Positions 7,953 to 18,122 are shown, counted from the stretch's first letter. The stretch is 64,000 bases of DNA from Ramlibacter henchirensis (GCF_004682015.1 NZ_SMLM01000002.1:620001-684000), one strand, 5' to 3'. The notes: a model not told the origin generated them from the sequence alone. Made by a program: numbers and translations.

Positions 7953-8678
7953 ATGGAACTGTTCTCGACCGCCTGGTTCTCGGCGCTGCTGGCGATCATC
8001 CTGATCGACCTGGTGCTGGCCGGCGACAACGCCATCGTCATCGCGCTGGCTGCGCGCAACCTCCCGTCGCACCTGCGCAGCCGCGCCATCGTCTGGGGCA
8101 CCGTCGGCGCCATCGCCGTGCGCTCCGTGATGACCATCGGTGTGGTCTGGCTGCTCAAGATCCCCGGCCTGATGCTCGTCGGCGGCCTGGGACTGCTGTG
8201 GATCGCCTACAAGCTGCTCGCGCAAGGCGAAGACGAGGACGAACACGGCCCGGCGGCGTCCACCTTCTGGGGCGCGATGAAGACCATCATCGTGGCCGAC
8301 GCGCTCATGGGCGTGGACAACGTGCTGGGCGTCGCCGGTGCGGCGCACGGCTCGTTCGACCTCGTGGTCATCGGCCTGCTGGTCAGCATCCCCATCGTGG
8401 TGTTCGGCAGCTCGGTCGTGCTGAAGCTGGTGGATCGCTTCCCCCTCATCATCCAGGGCGGCGCCGCGGTCCTGGCCTTCACGGCCGCCAAGATGATAGT
8501 GGGTGAGCCGCTGCTCGACCCCGTGTTCGACGCGCCGGCCGCCTACCACACGGCGCTGCGCTGGAGCCTCTACACAGTGGCGGTCGCGGGCGTGCTGGTT
8601 GCGGGCTGGTTCAGCGCGCGGCGGCGCCAGCAGCTGGCGGCCCGCCGGGGCGGCCTCACAAGCGCTCGACAATCGTGA
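7953..8678 (+). CDS. TerC-family integral membrane protein (probable Mn2+ exporter)
   Basis: A 241-residue inner-membrane protein with about seven hydrophobic segments. The family signature DLVLAGDNAIVIALAARN in the first helix and the second acidic site ALMGVDNVLGVAGAAHG carry the Asp/Asn residues thought to bind metal. A cytoplasmic acidic loop (QGEDEDEHG) separates the halves. The family (YjbE/Alx/MneP types) exports manganese. The upstream yybP-ykoY riboswitch supports that role, with induction when Mn2+ is high. Its last 23 bases overlap the end of the convergent thiolase gene. Confidence 0.93.
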   Translation: MELFSTAWFSALLAIILIDLVLAGDNAIVIALAARNLPSHLRSRAIVWGTVGAIAVRSVMTIGVVWLLKIPGLMLVGGLGLLWIAYKLLAQGEDEDEHGPAASTFWGAMKTIIVADALMGVDNVLGVAGAAHGSFDLVVIGLLVSIPIVVFGSSVVLKLVDRFPLIIQGGAAVLAFTAAKMIVGEPLLDPVFDAPAAYHTALRWSLYTVAVAGVLVAGWFSARRRQQLAARRGGLTSARQS

Positions 8679-9834
8679 CGTTCGCCATGCCGCCGCCCTC
8701 GCACATGGTCTGCAGGCCGTAGCGGCCGCCGGTCTGCTGCAGGGCGTACAGCAGCGTCGTCATCAGCTTGGTGCCCGAAGCGCCGAGCGGGTGGCCCAGG
8801 GCGATCGCACCGCCATGCACGTTGAGCCTGTCGGGGTCCGCCCCCAGCACCTGCAGCCAGGCAAGCGGCACCGGCGCGAAGGCCTCGTTGACTTCGTACA
8901 GGTCGATGTCGCCGATCTTCAGGCCGGCCTTGTCCAGCGCGCGCTGCGTCGCGGGGATCGGCGCCTCCAGCATGATCACCGGGTCGTGGCCCATCACGCT
9001 CATGTGGTGGATGCGTGCCAGCGGCTTGGCGCCCAGCTTCTTCAGGCCGCGCTCGTTGACGACCAGCACGCCGCTGGCGCCGTCGCAGATCTGGCTGGCG
9101 CTGGCGGCGCTGATGCGGCCGCCCTCGGCCAGCAGCTTCACGCCCGCGATCGCCTCCAGGCTCGCCTCGGCGCGGATGCCTTCGTCGCGCGTGTGCACCT
9201 CGCCGGTGTCGGCGCCGTTCGCGTCACGCACGCGCACGGGCACGATCTCGCCCTCGAACCGGCCCTCGCGCGTGGCATTCGCGGCGCGCTGGTGGCTCAG
9301 CAGCGCGTACCGGTCCAGCGCCTCCTTGGGCAGGTCGTACTTCTCCGCGATCATCTCGGCGCCGGTGAACTGGCTGAAATCCCGGTCGCCGTAGCGGCGG
9401 CGGATCTCGGGGCCCATGTAGTGGCCCATGCCGTTCTTCTGCGGCAGCGCGGAGGGCGTGAACATCGGGACGCGGGTCATGCTCTCGACACCGGCGGCGA
9501 TCACGACGTCCTGCGCGCCCGACATCACCGCCTGCGCGGCGAAATGCAGCGCCTGCTGCGACGAGCCGCACTGCCGGTCGATCGAGGTGCCGGGCACCGA
9601 TTCGGGCAGTCGCGAAGCCAGCACGGCGTTGCGCGCGACGTTGGTGGACTGCTCGCCGACCTGGCTCACGCAGCCCATGAGCACGTCCTCGACCAGCGCC
9701 GGATCGCAGTCGGCGCGCTTGATCAGCGCGTTCAGCACCTGCGCCGCGAGGTCCACCGGGTGCCAGCCCGCCAGCTTGCCGCCGCGGCGGCCCCCCGCGG
9801 TGCGAGCCGCGGAGACGATGAAAGCTTCTGCCAT
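8656..9834 (-). CDS. Acetyl-CoA C-acyltransferase (thiolase)
   Basis: A 392-residue thiolase that cleaves 3-ketoacyl-CoA with CoA. The nucleophile Cys89 is in SIDRQCGSSQQAL, the His motif is in NEAFAPVPLAW and GGAIALGHPLGASG, and the C-terminal site is MCEGGGMAN, where many thiolases have CxGGGMG. ATG 9834 is preferred over TTG 9840 because AGGAGG lies 8 bases before it. It is in the same leftward unit as the SDR at 9856-10638, controlled by the box at 10671-10714. The pair resembles the last two steps of beta-oxidation of 2-methyl-branched acyl-CoA. Confidence 0.94.
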   Translation of the reverse strand: MAEAFIVSAARTAGGRRGGKLAGWHPVDLAAQVLNALIKRADCDPALVEDVLMGCVSQVGEQSTNVARNAVLASRLPESVPGTSIDRQCGSSQQALHFAAQAVMSGAQDVVIAAGVESMTRVPMFTPSALPQKNGMGHYMGPEIRRRYGDRDFSQFTGAEMIAEKYDLPKEALDRYALLSHQRAANATREGRFEGEIVPVRVRDANGADTGEVHTRDEGIRAEASLEAIAGVKLLAEGGRISAASASQICDGASGVLVVNERGLKKLGAKPLARIHHMSVMGHDPVIMLEAPIPATQRALDKAGLKIGDIDLYEVNEAFAPVPLAWLQVLGADPDRLNVHGGAIALGHPLGASGTKLMTTLLYALQQTGGRYGLQTMCEGGGMANVTIVERL

Positions 9835-9855
9835 TTGCAATTCCTCCTGAAGGGG

Positions 9856-10638
<783 letters not shown>

Positions 10639-10670
10639 GGGGGAGAGTTCTGTGCCTTGGGAATGGCACG

Positions 10671-10714
10671 ACTCTAGGCAGGCGCTTGCCCCCGCGAACC
10701 GTCGAAAGCGACGA
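10671..10714 (-). promoter_or_regulatory. CGACGA-box promoter for the SDR-thiolase unit
   Basis: Read on the reverse strand, the palindrome is TCGTCG-CTTT-CGACGG (10714-10699), followed after exactly 22 bases by CTAGAGT with TAGAGT at 10676-10671. It is one of nine such elements in the window. The promoter-proximal half-site has one mismatch. No -35 hexamer is recognisable. The ATG it serves is at 10638. Confidence 0.7.
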
Positions 10715-10716
10715 AA

Positions 10717-11892
10717 TCAACCCAGGATGGAGCGGGCCAGCACGTCCTTCTGCACCTCGCTGGTGCCGCCGTAGATCGACGAGGCGCGCGAGAACAGGAA
10801 CCGGGTCGCGGGCGCGGCGCGATCCGCCCGTGCGTTGTCCTCTTCGTCGTCGCAGCGCGCGAGCCCCGCCGGCCCGGCGATGCGCAGCATCAGCTCCGCG
10901 ATCTGCTGCTGGATCTCCACGCCCTTGAGCTTGAGCACGGAGGCGAACGCGGGGTTGTCGCGCTGCGCGGCTTCCGACAGCAGCAGCCGCCAGTTGGCGA
11001 TCTCCAGGCCGCGCAGCTCGGCGTCCACCCGCGCGAACTCCGCCTGCACCGCGGGACCGTCGATCACTCGCCGCGCTCCGTCACGCGTGCCGCGCGCCAG
11101 TTCCAGCGCGCGGTCCAGCCGATCGCGGCTCGTGCCCACGTAGGCCAGGCCGGTGCGCTCGCTGCCCAGCAGGTACTTGGTGACGTCCCAGCCGCGGTGC
11201 TCGTCGCCCACCCGGTTGGCCACCGGCACGCGCACGTTGTCGAAGAACACCTCGTTGAGGTGGTGCTCGCCGTCGATCGTCTGGATCGGCCGGATGGTGA
11301 TGCCCGGCGAGCGCAGGTCGACCAGCAGGAAGCTGATGCCCTCCTGCTTGCGCGTGGCCCCGGGGTCGGTGCGCACCAGGCAGAAGATCCAGTCGGCCAT
11401 GTGGGCGTAGGTCGTCCAGATCTTCTGGCCGTTGACGACGTAGTGGTCACCCTCGCGCCGCGCCGCGGTACGCAGCGAAGCCAGGTCGGAGCCGGCGCCC
11501 GGCTCGGAGAAGCCCTGGCAGAACCACACGTCCAGGCGCGCCAGCCGCGGCAGCCAGTCGCGCTTCTGCTCCGGCGTGCCGTAGCGCAGCAGCACCGGTC
11601 CGAGCATCGTGACGTTGAAGTGCAGCGGCATCGGGGCCGGCGCTCGCTGCAGCTCGTCGACCAGGATCAGCCGCTCCATTTGCCCGAGGTCGGCGCCGCC
11701 GAACTCGCGCGGCCAGTGCGGGGCAGCCCAGCCGCGCTCGTGCAGCGTCCTTTGCCACTGCACCGTCTGCTCGCGCGAGGGCCGCAGGCCGCGGCGCACG
11801 CGGTCGCGCAGTTCGGGCGGCAGGCGCTCGCGCAGGAAGGCGCGCACCTCGTCGCGGAAGGCGGCGTGCGCGGGTTCGAGTTGCAGGTCCAT
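10717..11892 (-). CDS. Acyl-CoA dehydrogenase
   Basis: A 391-residue ACAD. It has WCFCQ-like FAD context in the form VWFCQGFSEPGAGSDLASL, the beta-domain VNGQKIWTTYAHMADW, and the C-terminal SIYGGTSEVQKDVLARSILG. Gly stands where MCAD has its catalytic Glu, so the base probably lies in the SERTG helix, as in IVD-type enzymes. It is the third gene of the unit racemase-ACAD-ACAD, 12 bases after the previous ACAD. Two adjacent non-identical ACADs may act on successive intermediates or form a heteromer. Confidence 0.92.
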   Translation of the reverse strand: MDLQLEPAHAAFRDEVRAFLRERLPPELRDRVRRGLRPSREQTVQWQRTLHERGWAAPHWPREFGGADLGQMERLILVDELQRAPAPMPLHFNVTMLGPVLLRYGTPEQKRDWLPRLARLDVWFCQGFSEPGAGSDLASLRTAARREGDHYVVNGQKIWTTYAHMADWIFCLVRTDPGATRKQEGISFLLVDLRSPGITIRPIQTIDGEHHLNEVFFDNVRVPVANRVGDEHRGWDVTKYLLGSERTGLAYVGTSRDRLDRALELARGTRDGARRVIDGPAVQAEFARVDAELRGLEIANWRLLLSEAAQRDNPAFASVLKLKGVEIQQQIAELMLRIAGPAGLARCDDEEDNARADRAAPATRFLFSRASSIYGGTSEVQKDVLARSILG

Positions 11893-11904
11893 GCGTCGGG
11901 TCCT

Positions 11905-13053
11905 TCAGAGCGCCCGCGCGATCACTTCCTTCATGATCTCGCTGGTGCCGCCGTAGATGCGCTGCACGCGCGCATCGGTGTACATGCGGCTGATGACGTA
12001 TTCGTCCATGAAGCCGTAGCCGCCGAAGAGCTGCAGGCATTCGTCGACCACGCGGCCCTGCGCTTCCGAACCCCACAGCTTGGCCATCGAGGCTGTGGCC
12101 GTGTCGAGCTCGCCGCGCAGCAGCCTGTCCACGCACTGGTCGATGAAAGCGCGGCCCGCCATGATCTGCGTGGCGATCTCCGCCAGCTTGAAGCGCGTGT
12201 TCTGCTGCTCCACGAGCGGCTTGCCGAACACCTGGCGCTCGCGCACGTAGTCGAGCGTGGCGTGGTAGGCGCCTTCCATCGCGGCCAGCGCCATCACGCC
12301 GATGATCAGCCGCTCGTAGGGCAGGTCGCTCATCAGCTGGTAGAACCCCTGGCCTTCGACGCCGCCCAGCAGGTTCTGCCCGGGCACTTCCACGCCGTCG
12401 AAGAACAGCTCCGACGTGTCCTGCGCCTTCAGGCCCATCTTGGGCAGCACGCGGCTGACGCTGTAGCCGCGCGCGCCCTCGGTCTCCACGATCAGGATCG
12501 ACGTGCCCCTGGCGCGCTGCGCCGGGTCGGTCTTGCAGACCACCAGCACCAGCCCGGCCAGGTAGCCGTTGGTGATGAAGGTCTTGCTGCCGTCGATGCG
12601 CCAGCCTTCGGCGGTGCGCGTCGCGCGGGTGCGGATCGCCTGCAGGTCGGACCCGGTGCCCGGCTCCGTCATCGCGATGGCGCCCACCAACTCGCCGCGC
12701 GCCATGCGCGGCAGGTACTTGCGCTTCTGCTCCTCGGTGCCGTGGTTGAGCAGGTAGTGCGCCACGATCGCGTGCACCGAGGTGTTCATCCCCGTCAGGC
12801 TGCGCCGCGCCATCTCCTCGTAGACCACGGCCTCGTGGCGGAAATCGCCGCCACCGCCGCCCCAATCGTCGGGGATGTCCGCGCACAGCAGCCCCAGCTC
12901 GCCCGCCCGGCGCCAGACGGCGTGCCCGACGTGGCCGCGCTTGCGCGCCTCCTCGTCGCCCGGCGCGAGCTCCTCGTCGATGAACCGCACCACGGTCTGG
13001 CGGTACAGCTCCAGCTCGGGATCGCTCCAGCTTCGCTTGAATTCGAGGGCCAT
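11905..13053 (-). CDS. Acyl-CoA dehydrogenase
   Basis: A 382-residue ACAD beginning MALEFKRSW. The reading frame is open further upstream, but ATG 13053 gives the normal family start and lies 13 bases after the racemase stop. It shows GAIAMTEPGTGSDLQ for FAD binding, IDGSKTFITNG, an IVD-type glutamate in DLPYERLIIG, and the C-terminal GGYGFMDEYVISRMYTDAR, RIYGGTSEIM and IARAL segments. It belongs to the unit started by the box at 14258-14301 and probably desaturates the (S)-2-methylacyl-CoA delivered by the racemase. Confidence 0.93.
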   Translation of the reverse strand: MALEFKRSWSDPELELYRQTVVRFIDEELAPGDEEARKRGHVGHAVWRRAGELGLLCADIPDDWGGGGGDFRHEAVVYEEMARRSLTGMNTSVHAIVAHYLLNHGTEEQKRKYLPRMARGELVGAIAMTEPGTGSDLQAIRTRATRTAEGWRIDGSKTFITNGYLAGLVLVVCKTDPAQRARGTSILIVETEGARGYSVSRVLPKMGLKAQDTSELFFDGVEVPGQNLLGGVEGQGFYQLMSDLPYERLIIGVMALAAMEGAYHATLDYVRERQVFGKPLVEQQNTRFKLAEIATQIMAGRAFIDQCVDRLLRGELDTATASMAKLWGSEAQGRVVDECLQLFGGYGFMDEYVISRMYTDARVQRIYGGTSEIMKEVIARAL

Positions 13054-13066
13054 GGCTTGGTTCGTC

Positions 13067-14167
13067 TCAGGCCTCGGCGCCGGCGGTGGCCGCTGCGCCC
13101 CAGCCCTCGAGCACGCGAGCGAGCGGCTCGACGCGCGCGGGCATGGGCTGCGCCGCCGCCGTGCGGGAGAAACGCGGCGCCGGCGCGGGCTGCACCACAC
13201 CCTGCAGGTCGATGAAGGTGCCGCGCGCGCGGTTGTGCGGATGCGCCGGCGCTTCGTCCCAGTCCAGCACCGGCGCGAAGCAGGCGTCCGTGCCTTCCAG
13301 CAGCGCGCACCAGTCGTCGCGCGTGCGGGTGCGGAAGACGTCCGCCAGCCGCAGCTTCATGAGCGGCCAGCGCGAGCGGTCCATCTGGCCCGCGCAGAAC
13401 TCGTCCTCCAGCCCGCACAGCTCGCAAAGCCGGGCGAAGAACTTCGGCTCCAGCGCGCCGACCGAGATGAAGCGGCCGTCCGCGCAGGCGTAGCTGTCGT
13501 AGAAGTGCGCGCCGCCGTCCAGCAGGTTCTCGCCACGCTGCGTGCTCCACCGGCCCGCGGCCTTCATGCCGTAGAACAGCGCCGAAAGCAGCGCCGCGCC
13601 GTCCGTCATCGCCGCATCGACCACCTGGCCGCGCCCGGACCTTTGCGCCTCGTGCAGCGCGGCCAGCAGGCCGACCGCCAGCAGCATCGCGCCACCGCCG
13701 TAGTCGCCCACGTAGTTCAGCGGCGGTGGCGGCGATTCGCCCGGACGGCCGATGGCATGCAGCGCGCCTGTCAGCGCGATGTAGTTGATGTCGTGGCCGG
13801 CCGCGCCGGACAGCGGGCCGGTCTGGCCCCAGCCCGTCATGCGGCCGTAAACCAGCGCGGGATTGAGCTTGTGGCAGGCGGCGGGGCCGAGCCCGAGGCG
13901 CTCCATCACACCGGGGCGGAAGCCCTCCACCAGCAACTGCGCCTGCGCGATCAGCGAGAGCGCGTCCTCGCGGCCGCCGGATGCGTGCAGGTCGATGGCG
14001 ACGCGCCGCTTGCCGCGCGCGGTGATGTCCGAGGCATCGCGCTCGGTGCCCGGGCGCTCGATGCAGACCACGTCCGCGCCCAGGTCGGCCAGCACCATCC
14101 CGCAGAACGGGCCGGGGCCGATGCCGGCCATCTCGACGACGCGGACGCCTTCAAGCGGCCCGGGCAT
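13067..14167 (-). CDS. Alpha-methylacyl-CoA racemase (CaiB/BaiF superfamily)
   Basis: A 366-residue class III CoA-transferase fold with the racemase pattern. Residues matching the M. tuberculosis Mcr catalytic set are visible: His125 in [17 protein letters not shown], Asp155 in NYVGDYGGG, and a Glu in [10 protein letters not shown]. The reaction interconverts (2R)- and (2S)-2-methylacyl-CoA so that ACADs can act. It is first in a three-gene unit with two ACADs. A leader of about 80 bases separates the predicted start point from ATG 14167. Confidence 0.92.
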   Translation of the reverse strand: MPGPLEGVRVVEMAGIGPGPFCGMVLADLGADVVCIERPGTERDASDITARGKRRVAIDLHASGGREDALSLIAQAQLLVEGFRPGVMERLGLGPAACHKLNPALVYGRMTGWGQTGPLSGAAGHDINYIALTGALHAIGRPGESPPPPLNYVGDYGGGAMLLAVGLLAALHEAQRSGRGQVVDAAMTDGAALLSALFYGMKAAGRWSTQRGENLLDGGAHFYDSYACADGRFISVGALEPKFFARLCELCGLEDEFCAGQMDRSRWPLMKLRLADVFRTRTRDDWCALLEGTDACFAPVLDWDEAPAHPHNRARGTFIDLQGVVQPAPAPRFSRTAAAQPMPARVEPLARVLEGWGAAATAGAEA

Positions 14168-14257
14168 GTGCGGCCTTCTTCGGTTGCTGCGCAGCGCGCT
14201 GTTGACGTGGGGCCATGACGAAAACCTTCACTCTTCATGGGAATGACGTAGAAACCG

Positions 14258-14301
14258 ATCGTAGGGATCGGTCCCGCGCACTGGATCGTCCGTTACGACG
14301 A
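14258..14301 (-). promoter_or_regulatory. CGACGA-box promoter for the racemase-ACAD-ACAD unit
   Basis: On the reverse strand TCGTCG-TAAC-GGACGA (14301-14286) is followed after 22 bases by CTACGAT, with the -10 TACGAT at 14263-14258. The mismatch is in the promoter-proximal half. The -10 also lies inside a 7-bp inverted repeat, ACCGATC-GTAGG-GATCGGT (14254-14272), which could add a second protein site or a hairpin at the 5' end. Confidence 0.7.
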
Positions 14302-14307
14302 ATCGGC

Positions 14308-15114
14308 TCAACCCTCGCCTCGCGGGTTCGCGCCGCGGCCGCGCTCCTTGACGGCCGCGGCCTGGGCGGACAGCGCCGAGCGATCGACGGACGCCGCCCA
14401 TTCACGCGCCCGCCGGGCTTCGATCACGAGCCCTTCCTGCAACGTCGTGGCCAGTCCGTCATCGATCAGCCGCTTGTACTGCGCCAGCATCCCCGGCGCC
14501 GTGGAGAGCATGTCGGACGCGAGCCGCAGCGCGGCGGGAAGGAGTTCGTCGTGGCCCACCGTGCGGTTGACCAGTCCCCAGGCCTGCGCCTGCCGCGCAT
14601 CGACGAAGTTGCCCGACAGGGACATCTCCAGCGCGCGGCCGCGGCCGATCAGCCGCGGCAGCCGCTGCGACAGGCCCCAGCTCGGCAGCACGCCCACGCG
14701 CGCATGCGTGTCGGCGAAGGTGGCGCGCTCGGACGCGATCACGATGTCGCAGGCGATGGCCAGCTCCAGCCCGCCGGTGACAGCCGGGCCGTTGACCGCC
14801 GCGATCACCGGCCCCGGGAAGGCGAGCACGGCGTGCACCGGATCGTCGGCCGCGCCGCCCACGGCCATCTCGGACAGGTTCTCGGCGCCCGCCAGCTCAC
14901 GCAGGTCGACGCCGGCGCAGAACGCGCGGCCGGCGCCGGTCAGCACCACCACCCGCGTGCGGCCATCGGCCCCGAGTTCCTGCAGCGTACGCGCGAGCTG
15001 GCGGCGCAGCGCGAACGACAGCGCGTTGAAGGCCTGCGGGCGTTGGAGCGTGAGCAGCACGCAGCCCTCCTCGGGCCGCTCCACGGTCAGCAGCGAAGCT
15101 TGCTCGTCGGCCAT
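14308..15114 (-). CDS. Enoyl-CoA hydratase/isomerase family protein
   Basis: A 268-residue crotonase. RAFCAGVDLRE and NGPAVTGGLELAIACD form the oxyanion hole and keep the first catalytic Glu; the second position reads FADTHARVGVLPSWG and lacks the usual Glu. The C-terminal tail after residue 245 is Ala/Arg-rich (SALSAQAAAVKERGRG). It is the last gene of the seven-gene leftward unit that starts at 22037, 13 bases after the Bug gene. The exact substrate cannot be told. Confidence 0.88.
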   Translation of the reverse strand: MADEQASLLTVERPEEGCVLLTLQRPQAFNALSFALRRQLARTLQELGADGRTRVVVLTGAGRAFCAGVDLRELAGAENLSEMAVGGAADDPVHAVLAFPGPVIAAVNGPAVTGGLELAIACDIVIASERATFADTHARVGVLPSWGLSQRLPRLIGRGRALEMSLSGNFVDARQAQAWGLVNRTVGHDELLPAALRLASDMLSTAPGMLAQYKRLIDDGLATTLQEGLVIEARRAREWAASVDRSALSAQAAAVKERGRGANPRGEG

Positions 15115-15127
15115 GCCGCGGTCCGGC

Positions 15128-16111
15128 TCAGTCGTTCGCCCTGATGCCCGTGATCTGCACCACGCGCTTCCAGTACTCGACGTCGGCGCGCATGTTGGCG
15201 GCGACGTCCTCGCGCTCGGGCGGCGCGGGGTCGATGCCCATCGCGAGCATCTGCTCCTGCACCTCGGGCGACTTCAGCACGTTCAGCACCGACGTGCGGA
15301 TGCGCTCCACCGTTGCGGCGGGCGTTCCCTTGGGCAGCATCAGCCAGTAGCGCCCGGGCTGCGACACCTCGGTGTAGCCCAGCTCGGCGAAGGTCGGCAC
15401 GTCCGGCACCAGCCTGTTGCGGCGGTTGCCCGTGATCGCCAGGGCATTCAGCTTGCCGGCCTTGACGTGCGAGATCGTGTTGCCCAGGTCCACCACGGCG
15501 GTGTTGATCTGGCCGCCCAGCAGGTCCGTGATCAGGGGCGGCGTGCCGCGGTAGGCTGCGTGCACCATGCCCAGGTTGTTGCGCCTGTTCACCAGCTCGG
15601 AATAGATGTGCGAGGTGGTCGCGTTCCCGTAGCTGCCATAGCTGCCCTTGGCGTTCTTCATCTTCGCGATCGCCGCGTCCAGCGTCCGCACGGAGGTGTC
15701 GGCCGTCAGGTACATCATGGGCAGGTCGCAGATGCGTGCGACCGGGATCAGGTCCGTCAGTGCGTCGTACGGCCGCTTCTGGTTAAAAGCGTAGGCCTGC
15801 GTCAGGTGGCTGTAGCCCAGCAGGATCGTGTGGCCGTCCGGCGGGGCGTTGACGCCGTGGACGGTGCCCACCACGCCTGCGGCGCCGGGCTTCGCTTCCA
15901 CGATCACCGGCACTTTCCAGTCCTCCTTCAGGCGGTCGGCGAACATGCGCAGCACGCGATCGCCCGTGGAGCCGCCGACGGCCGGCAGGATCAGCGTGAC
16001 CGGCTTGCCCGCGATCGGGAAGCTCTCCTGCGCGGCCAGCGGCAGCGAAGCCGCCGCTGCGGCGAGCGCCAGGGCCGCCAGGCTGGTGCGGCGGGACATC
16101 GGATGGGGCAT
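15128..16111 (-). CDS. Bug-family substrate-binding protein
   Basis: A 327-residue periplasmic receptor. AGGAGA lies 8 bases before ATG 16111. The signal peptide has a twin-Arg start (SRRTSLAALALAAA) and ends near AAQ-ESFP. Bug marks are KPVTLILPAVGGSTGD, IVEAKPGAAGVVG and APPDGHTI. It sits among beta-oxidation genes without membrane subunits. The sequence style (GSTGDRVLRMFADRLKEDWKVPV) is close to the Bug at 37737-38711, so the two are probably paralogues for similar ligands. Confidence 0.92.
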   Translation of the reverse strand: MPHPMSRRTSLAALALAAAAASLPLAAQESFPIAGKPVTLILPAVGGSTGDRVLRMFADRLKEDWKVPVIVEAKPGAAGVVGTVHGVNAPPDGHTILLGYSHLTQAYAFNQKRPYDALTDLIPVARICDLPMMYLTADTSVRTLDAAIAKMKNAKGSYGSYGNATTSHIYSELVNRRNNLGMVHAAYRGTPPLITDLLGGQINTAVVDLGNTISHVKAGKLNALAITGNRRNRLVPDVPTFAELGYTEVSQPGRYWLMLPKGTPAATVERIRTSVLNVLKSPEVQEQMLAMGIDPAPPEREDVAANMRADVEYWKRVVQITGIRAND

Positions 16112-16138
16112 GCGTCGTGTCTCCTGTGGTGGGTTTGC

Positions 16139-16960
16139 TCAGGTGCCCCGCTTCCCCAGCCGGGCGAAGTCGGGCTCTCGTTTTTCCAGGAAGGCGCGCA
16201 CGCCCTCCTCGAAATCGGGACGGTCGATCAGCTCGGCCTGCCGATCGGCTTCGTACTGCAGTTGCGCGGCCAGGTCGTTGCGCCCGGCGGCGTCGTAGGC
16301 GCGGCGCGTCTCCAGCGCCGCATGCGAGGGCAGCCTCGCGAGCTGGCGCGCGACGGCCATCGCTTCCTCGCGGAGTTTCTCGCCCTCGACGCAGGACCAG
16401 ACCAGGCCCCAGGCCTGCGCCTGCTCCGCGCCGAGGCGGCTGCCGAGCAGGGTCAGCGCGGTCGCGCGGCCGCGGCCCAGGAGCTTCTCCAGGAACCAGG
16501 TAGTGCCGAGGTCGGGGACGATCCCCAGCTTCGGGATGAAGGGCAGGTAGAAGTAGGCCGAGCGCGCGGCGATCACCACGTCGGCCGCGAGCGCGATGCC
16601 GACCCCCGCGCCCGCCGCGACGCCCGGCAGCGCGCAGACCACCGGCACCGGCAGCTCGCGCAGGCCGGTGATGAGCGGGTTGGACAGCTGCTCCATCACC
16701 TTGCGCGTGGACTGGCCGCGCGTGAGGTGCTCGTCGCCGGGCGGGATCGCGTTGCCCGCGAGGTCGGCGCCGGCGCAGAAGGCATCGCCGGCCGCCGTGA
16801 GCAGCACGGCGCGGATGTCCGGTGTTTCGCGCACCTGCTGCAGCAGCCGGCCCAGGCCCTCCTGCATCGGGCGGCTCAGCGCGTTCCGCCGGCCCGGGTT
16901 GTCCAGCGTGATCACGGCCACGTCGCCGTCGCGCTCCATCCGGATGTGCTCGAGTTGCAT
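16139..16960 (-). CDS. Crotonase, PaaG-like (probable isomerase)
   Basis: A 273-residue crotonase starting at ATG 16960, with AGGAGA overlapping the upstream ACAD stop codon. Both hydratase glutamates are missing: the first site reads GVAAGAGVGIALAADVV and the second FYLPFIPKLGIVPDLGTTW. The conserved Asp in VPDLG is the arrangement of PaaG and related delta-isomerases, so double-bond or epoxide isomerisation is more likely than hydration. It is fifth in the unit from 22037. Confidence 0.88.
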   Translation of the reverse strand: MQLEHIRMERDGDVAVITLDNPGRRNALSRPMQEGLGRLLQQVRETPDIRAVLLTAAGDAFCAGADLAGNAIPPGDEHLTRGQSTRKVMEQLSNPLITGLRELPVPVVCALPGVAAGAGVGIALAADVVIAARSAYFYLPFIPKLGIVPDLGTTWFLEKLLGRGRATALTLLGSRLGAEQAQAWGLVWSCVEGEKLREEAMAVARQLARLPSHAALETRRAYDAAGRNDLAAQLQYEADRQAELIDRPDFEEGVRAFLEKREPDFARLGKRGT

Positions 16961-16968
16961 GGGGTCTC

Positions 16969-18114
16969 CTAGTGCGCCGCTGCGGCCAGGCTTGCGCCGA
17001 GGCGCGCCGCATGCGTCGGGCCGTCGCCGAAAAGCTGGTCCAGCACGGTGAAGCGGCGCAGGCAATGCCCCGCCGCGTATTCGGCCGTCATGCCGATGCC
17101 GCCGTGCAGCTGGATGGCCTGGCCGGTGACGAAGCTGCCGTGGCGCGAGAGCAGCAGCTTGGCGCGCGACAGCTCCCGCGACCGCGCCTGCGCATCCTCT
17201 TCCTCGAGTGCGAGCAGGCCCGCGAGCGCCGCGCTGCGCAGCATCTCGAGCGCAACGCGCATCTCGGCCACACGGTGCCGCACCACCTGGTTGGCGCCGA
17301 TCGGGCGGCCGAACTGCTGGCGGGTCTGGACGTACTCCACGGTGAGCGCGTAGGCGCGCTCGGCGACGCCCAGGCCTTCCGCGCAGGCCGCTGCGAGGCC
17401 GGCTTCCTGCGCGGCCTGCACGGCGCGCCAGGGCCCGGGACCGTCGATCTCGCCGAGCGGCTCCGCGCGCGCGGCGTGCAGCGCGATATCCGCGGCGGGC
17501 GTGTCGTCGATCAGGCGCAGCGGCGTGCGGCGCACGCCTTCCTGCGCGGGATCGACGATGAACAGCGCGAGTCCCGCGGGATCGCCGGGCGATCCACCGG
17601 TGCGTGCCGTCACGACCAGCAGGTCCGCCGCCGCGCCGAACAGCACACCCTGCTTGACGCCGTCGATCCGCCACTGCCCGCCTTCCTGTCGCGCGGTGGC
17701 TTCGACCCACAGGGCCGCATGCCGAGCCGCGGCCTCGTCGTGCGCGAAGGCCAGCACGCGCGAAGCCTGCGCCACGCCTGGCAGCAGGCGTTGCTGCTGC
17801 GCGGGAGTCCCGGCGCGCGAGATCGCGGTGGCCGCCAGCACGGCCGAAGGGATGAAGGGCTGCAAGGCCAACGCGTACCCGAGCTCCTGCAGCGCGGGCA
17901 ACCACGCGACCGGCCGCTGGCCGAAGCCGCCGTGGTCCTCGGTGAGCGTGAGCGCGGTCACGCCCAGCTCGCTGAGGCTGCGCCACAGCGCGCTGTCCCA
18001 GCCCGTCTCGCCCGCCGCGGTGCGGCGGCGCCGCTCGAACGACGCTTCGGACTGCAGCAGCCGCCGCAGGCTGCCCTGCAGCTGTTCCTGGTCGGTGTCG
18101 GGTTCGAATCGCAT
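16969..18114 (-). CDS. Acyl-CoA dehydrogenase, PimD-type small subunit-like
   Basis: A 381-residue ACAD with divergent motifs. ATG 18114 follows GAAGGAC. The N-terminal helices, FVTGQAIQLHGGIGMTAEY, and a C-terminal LFGDGPTHAARLGASL are recognisable; the FAD-contact region is weak (LAFAHDEAAAR). No Glu is present in the LFGDG position, where catalytic MCAD-type enzymes have YEGT. Such proteins often work as one half of a two-subunit dehydrogenase (pimeloyl-CoA or steroid type). A partner ACAD could be encoded in the neighbouring units. Confidence 0.85.
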   Translation of the reverse strand: MRFEPDTDQEQLQGSLRRLLQSEASFERRRRTAAGETGWDSALWRSLSELGVTALTLTEDHGGFGQRPVAWLPALQELGYALALQPFIPSAVLAATAISRAGTPAQQQRLLPGVAQASRVLAFAHDEAAARHAALWVEATARQEGGQWRIDGVKQGVLFGAAADLLVVTARTGGSPGDPAGLALFIVDPAQEGVRRTPLRLIDDTPAADIALHAARAEPLGEIDGPGPWRAVQAAQEAGLAAACAEGLGVAERAYALTVEYVQTRQQFGRPIGANQVVRHRVAEMRVALEMLRSAALAGLLALEEEDAQARSRELSRAKLLLSRHGSFVTGQAIQLHGGIGMTAEYAAGHCLRRFTVLDQLFGDGPTHAARLGASLAAAAH

Positions 18115-18122
18115 GCCGTCCT

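Noticed and set aside
14254..14272. Inverted repeat ACCGATC-GTAGG-GATCGGT as a terminator
   Set aside because: There is no T-tract, and it overlaps the -10 of a box promoter in front of the racemase gene. No transcript is expected to end here, so it is treated as part of the promoter.
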